Source of the DNA: Collibacillus ludicampi
GTDB taxonomy: Bacteria; Bacillota; Bacilli; Tumebacillales; BOQE01
DNA length: 64,000 nt
Assembly: GCF_023705585.1 (NCBI RefSeq)
Contig: NZ_BOQE01000001.1
Span: 3,318,710-3,382,709, forward strand
Reading direction: 5' to 3'
Made by a program: the position numbers and the translations under genes
Shown here: positions 63,245 through 64,000 of the stretch, piece after piece
How positions within the stretch are numbered: position 1 is the first letter of the stretch
Layout: every line of letters begins with the position of its first letter
Notes under the pieces: model-generated
Told to the model about the DNA's origin: nothing
Databases searched by the model: none
What the model saw: the letters and a program-made list of their open reading frames with translations, nothing else

Positions 63245-63682
63245 GTGTTGAAGAATAAACCATTTCGTCTAACCTTGATTGTCACGATTGCATTCATTTT
63301 ATTGGTTGGGATCGCATTGCTTTCATTTACGTATTTAAACAAATCGGCCAATGCAAACCAAGCCACTGCCATGTCGGCGAAAGATATGGCCGCCACCCAA
63401 TATACAATGGATAAAATCACCACTAATTTACAGGGGGCCAGTTTTGTGCAGATCGGGCTTACGCTACAAGCCGATAGCAAAGATGCCCGGGATGAATTGG
63501 AACAACGAAAAGTTCAGGTGAAGGATACGGTCAATGAAATCTTACATACGACGACAAAGGTGGATCTCGATAAGCCGGATGGTCATGATAAGTTGAAAAA
63601 AGAGATTATGAACAGTGTGAACAAATTCATGACAAAAGGGAGAGTCATAGACGTATACATCACGGAAATTGTCGTTCAATAA
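63245..63682 (+). CDS. fliL: Flagellar basal body-associated protein FliL
   Basis: 145 residues; GTG at 63245 with GGAGGGGTAGGGG upstream. One N-terminal membrane helix (LTLIVTIAFILLVGIALLSF), then the FliL core FVQIGLTLQADSKDARDELE and IMNSVNKFMTKGRVIDVYIT. It helps stator function. Confidence 0.9.
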   Translation: MLKNKPFRLTLIVTIAFILLVGIALLSFTYLNKSANANQATAMSAKDMAATQYTMDKITTNLQGASFVQIGLTLQADSKDARDELEQRKVQVKDTVNEILHTTTKVDLDKPDGHDKLKKEIMNSVNKFMTKGRVIDVYITEIVVQ

Positions 63683-63716
63683 CGGTCGCACAAATGGAAG
63701 AGAGGAGGTGAACGCC

Positions 63717-64000
63717 ATGTCGGATATCTTGTCGCAGAGCGAAATCGATGCATTATTATCCGCGTTAAAATCGGGAGAAGTTAGCCCTGAGGAGATTCGC
63801 AGGGACGATGAAGAGAAAAGGGTCAAAACGTATGATTTTAAACGAGCGATGCGTTTTTCCAAAGATCAGATCCGTAGTCTCTCGCGAATCTTTGAGAATT
63901 TTTCCCGTTCGTTGACAACTTACTTCTCGGGGCAACTGCGGACATTCGTGCAGATTCAAGTGATCTCTGTCGAACAACTGCCTTATGAAGAGTTTATCCG
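63717..64000 (+). CDS. fliM: Flagellar motor switch protein FliM, N-terminal part (window edge)
   Basis: ATG 63717 follows GAGGAGGTG. Visible is MSDILSQSEIDALLSALKSG, the CheY-binding helix LSQxEIDALL, then YDFKRAMRFSKDQIRSLSRI and ENFSRSLTTYFSGQL. The gene continues beyond the window. Confidence 0.95.
   Translation, partial: MSDILSQSEIDALLSALKSGEVSPEEIRRDDEEKRVKTYDFKRAMRFSKDQIRSLSRIFENFSRSLTTYFSGQLRTFVQIQVISVEQLPYEEFI

Overview
The window looks like a chromosome segment of a motile, aerobic, endospore-forming member of the Bacilli. The housekeeping order dprA-topA-trmFO-xerC-hslV-hslU followed by a flagellar/chemotaxis-type operon is the Bacillus-type arrangement, sporulation/germination genes (cwlJ, gerQ) are present, ribosome binding sites are strong AGGAGG types, and GTG/TTG starts are frequent. 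GC content is moderate, with AT-rich accessory patches. I cannot name the genus; a relative of Alicyclobacillaceae or Thermoactinomycetaceae is a guess only.

Layout. 1-2 kb: glycolate oxidase glcF (5' truncated by the window) and glcD. 2-16 kb is an accessory, strongly decayed region: an SRPBCC protein, an alpha/beta hydrolase, fragments of an HTH gene, csoR with a CsoR operator, and a dead copZ-copA' cassette that occurs twice (4.8 and 12.85 kb) with shared and private inactivating mutations. Between the copies lie a copper-type lipoprotein, a membrane-anchored DJ-1/PfpI protein, an AraC regulator, an excalibur-domain remnant, two Gfo/Idh/MocA dehydrogenases, and a CRISPR-Cas relic (cas2 with an in-frame stop plus a two-repeat, one-spacer array). 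Then come a hypothetical membrane protein and remnants of IS1182-type and mutator (IS256-type) transposons. 16.3-19.2 kb: a MASE3-PAS-PAS-GGDEF-EAL cyclic-di-GMP enzyme.

20-33 kb: a two-operon aerobic phenylacetyl-CoA pathway. The first operon has EthD, two hotdog thioesterases, three crotonases, phenylacetate-CoA ligase, two 3-hydroxyacyl-CoA dehydrogenase family proteins (one without catalytic motifs) and a thiolase. The second has paaA, paaB, paaC, paaD, an aldehyde dehydrogenase and an FlK-type thioesterase. Both promoters carry a similar AACGTTATAT-containing inverted repeat just after the -10. No paaE and no fused paaZ are present.

33-45 kb: hemL, a lysophospholipase-like hydrolase, a processive-type glycosyltransferase, a GDSL esterase, a diacylglycerol-kinase family protein, cwlJ and a frameshifted gerQ, small zinc-ribbon proteins, a nitroreductase, and sucCD. 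45-53 kb: dprA, topA, trmFO, xerC, hslVU; codY, usually next in Bacillus, is absent. 53-64 kb: flgB, flgC, fliE, fliF, fliG, fliH, fliI, fliJ, motE/ylxF-like, fliK, flgD, flgE/G, flbD, fliL and the start of fliM.

The least explained signal is a family of long nested hairpins at 19.42-19.95 kb (two copies) and 45.0-45.33 kb. Stems change in a compensatory way while the two sides of the internal loops stay nearly identical, and each copy is associated with the same conserved TTTTCAAG...ACCATCA segment. This suggests a mobile or structured-RNA element that I do not recognise.
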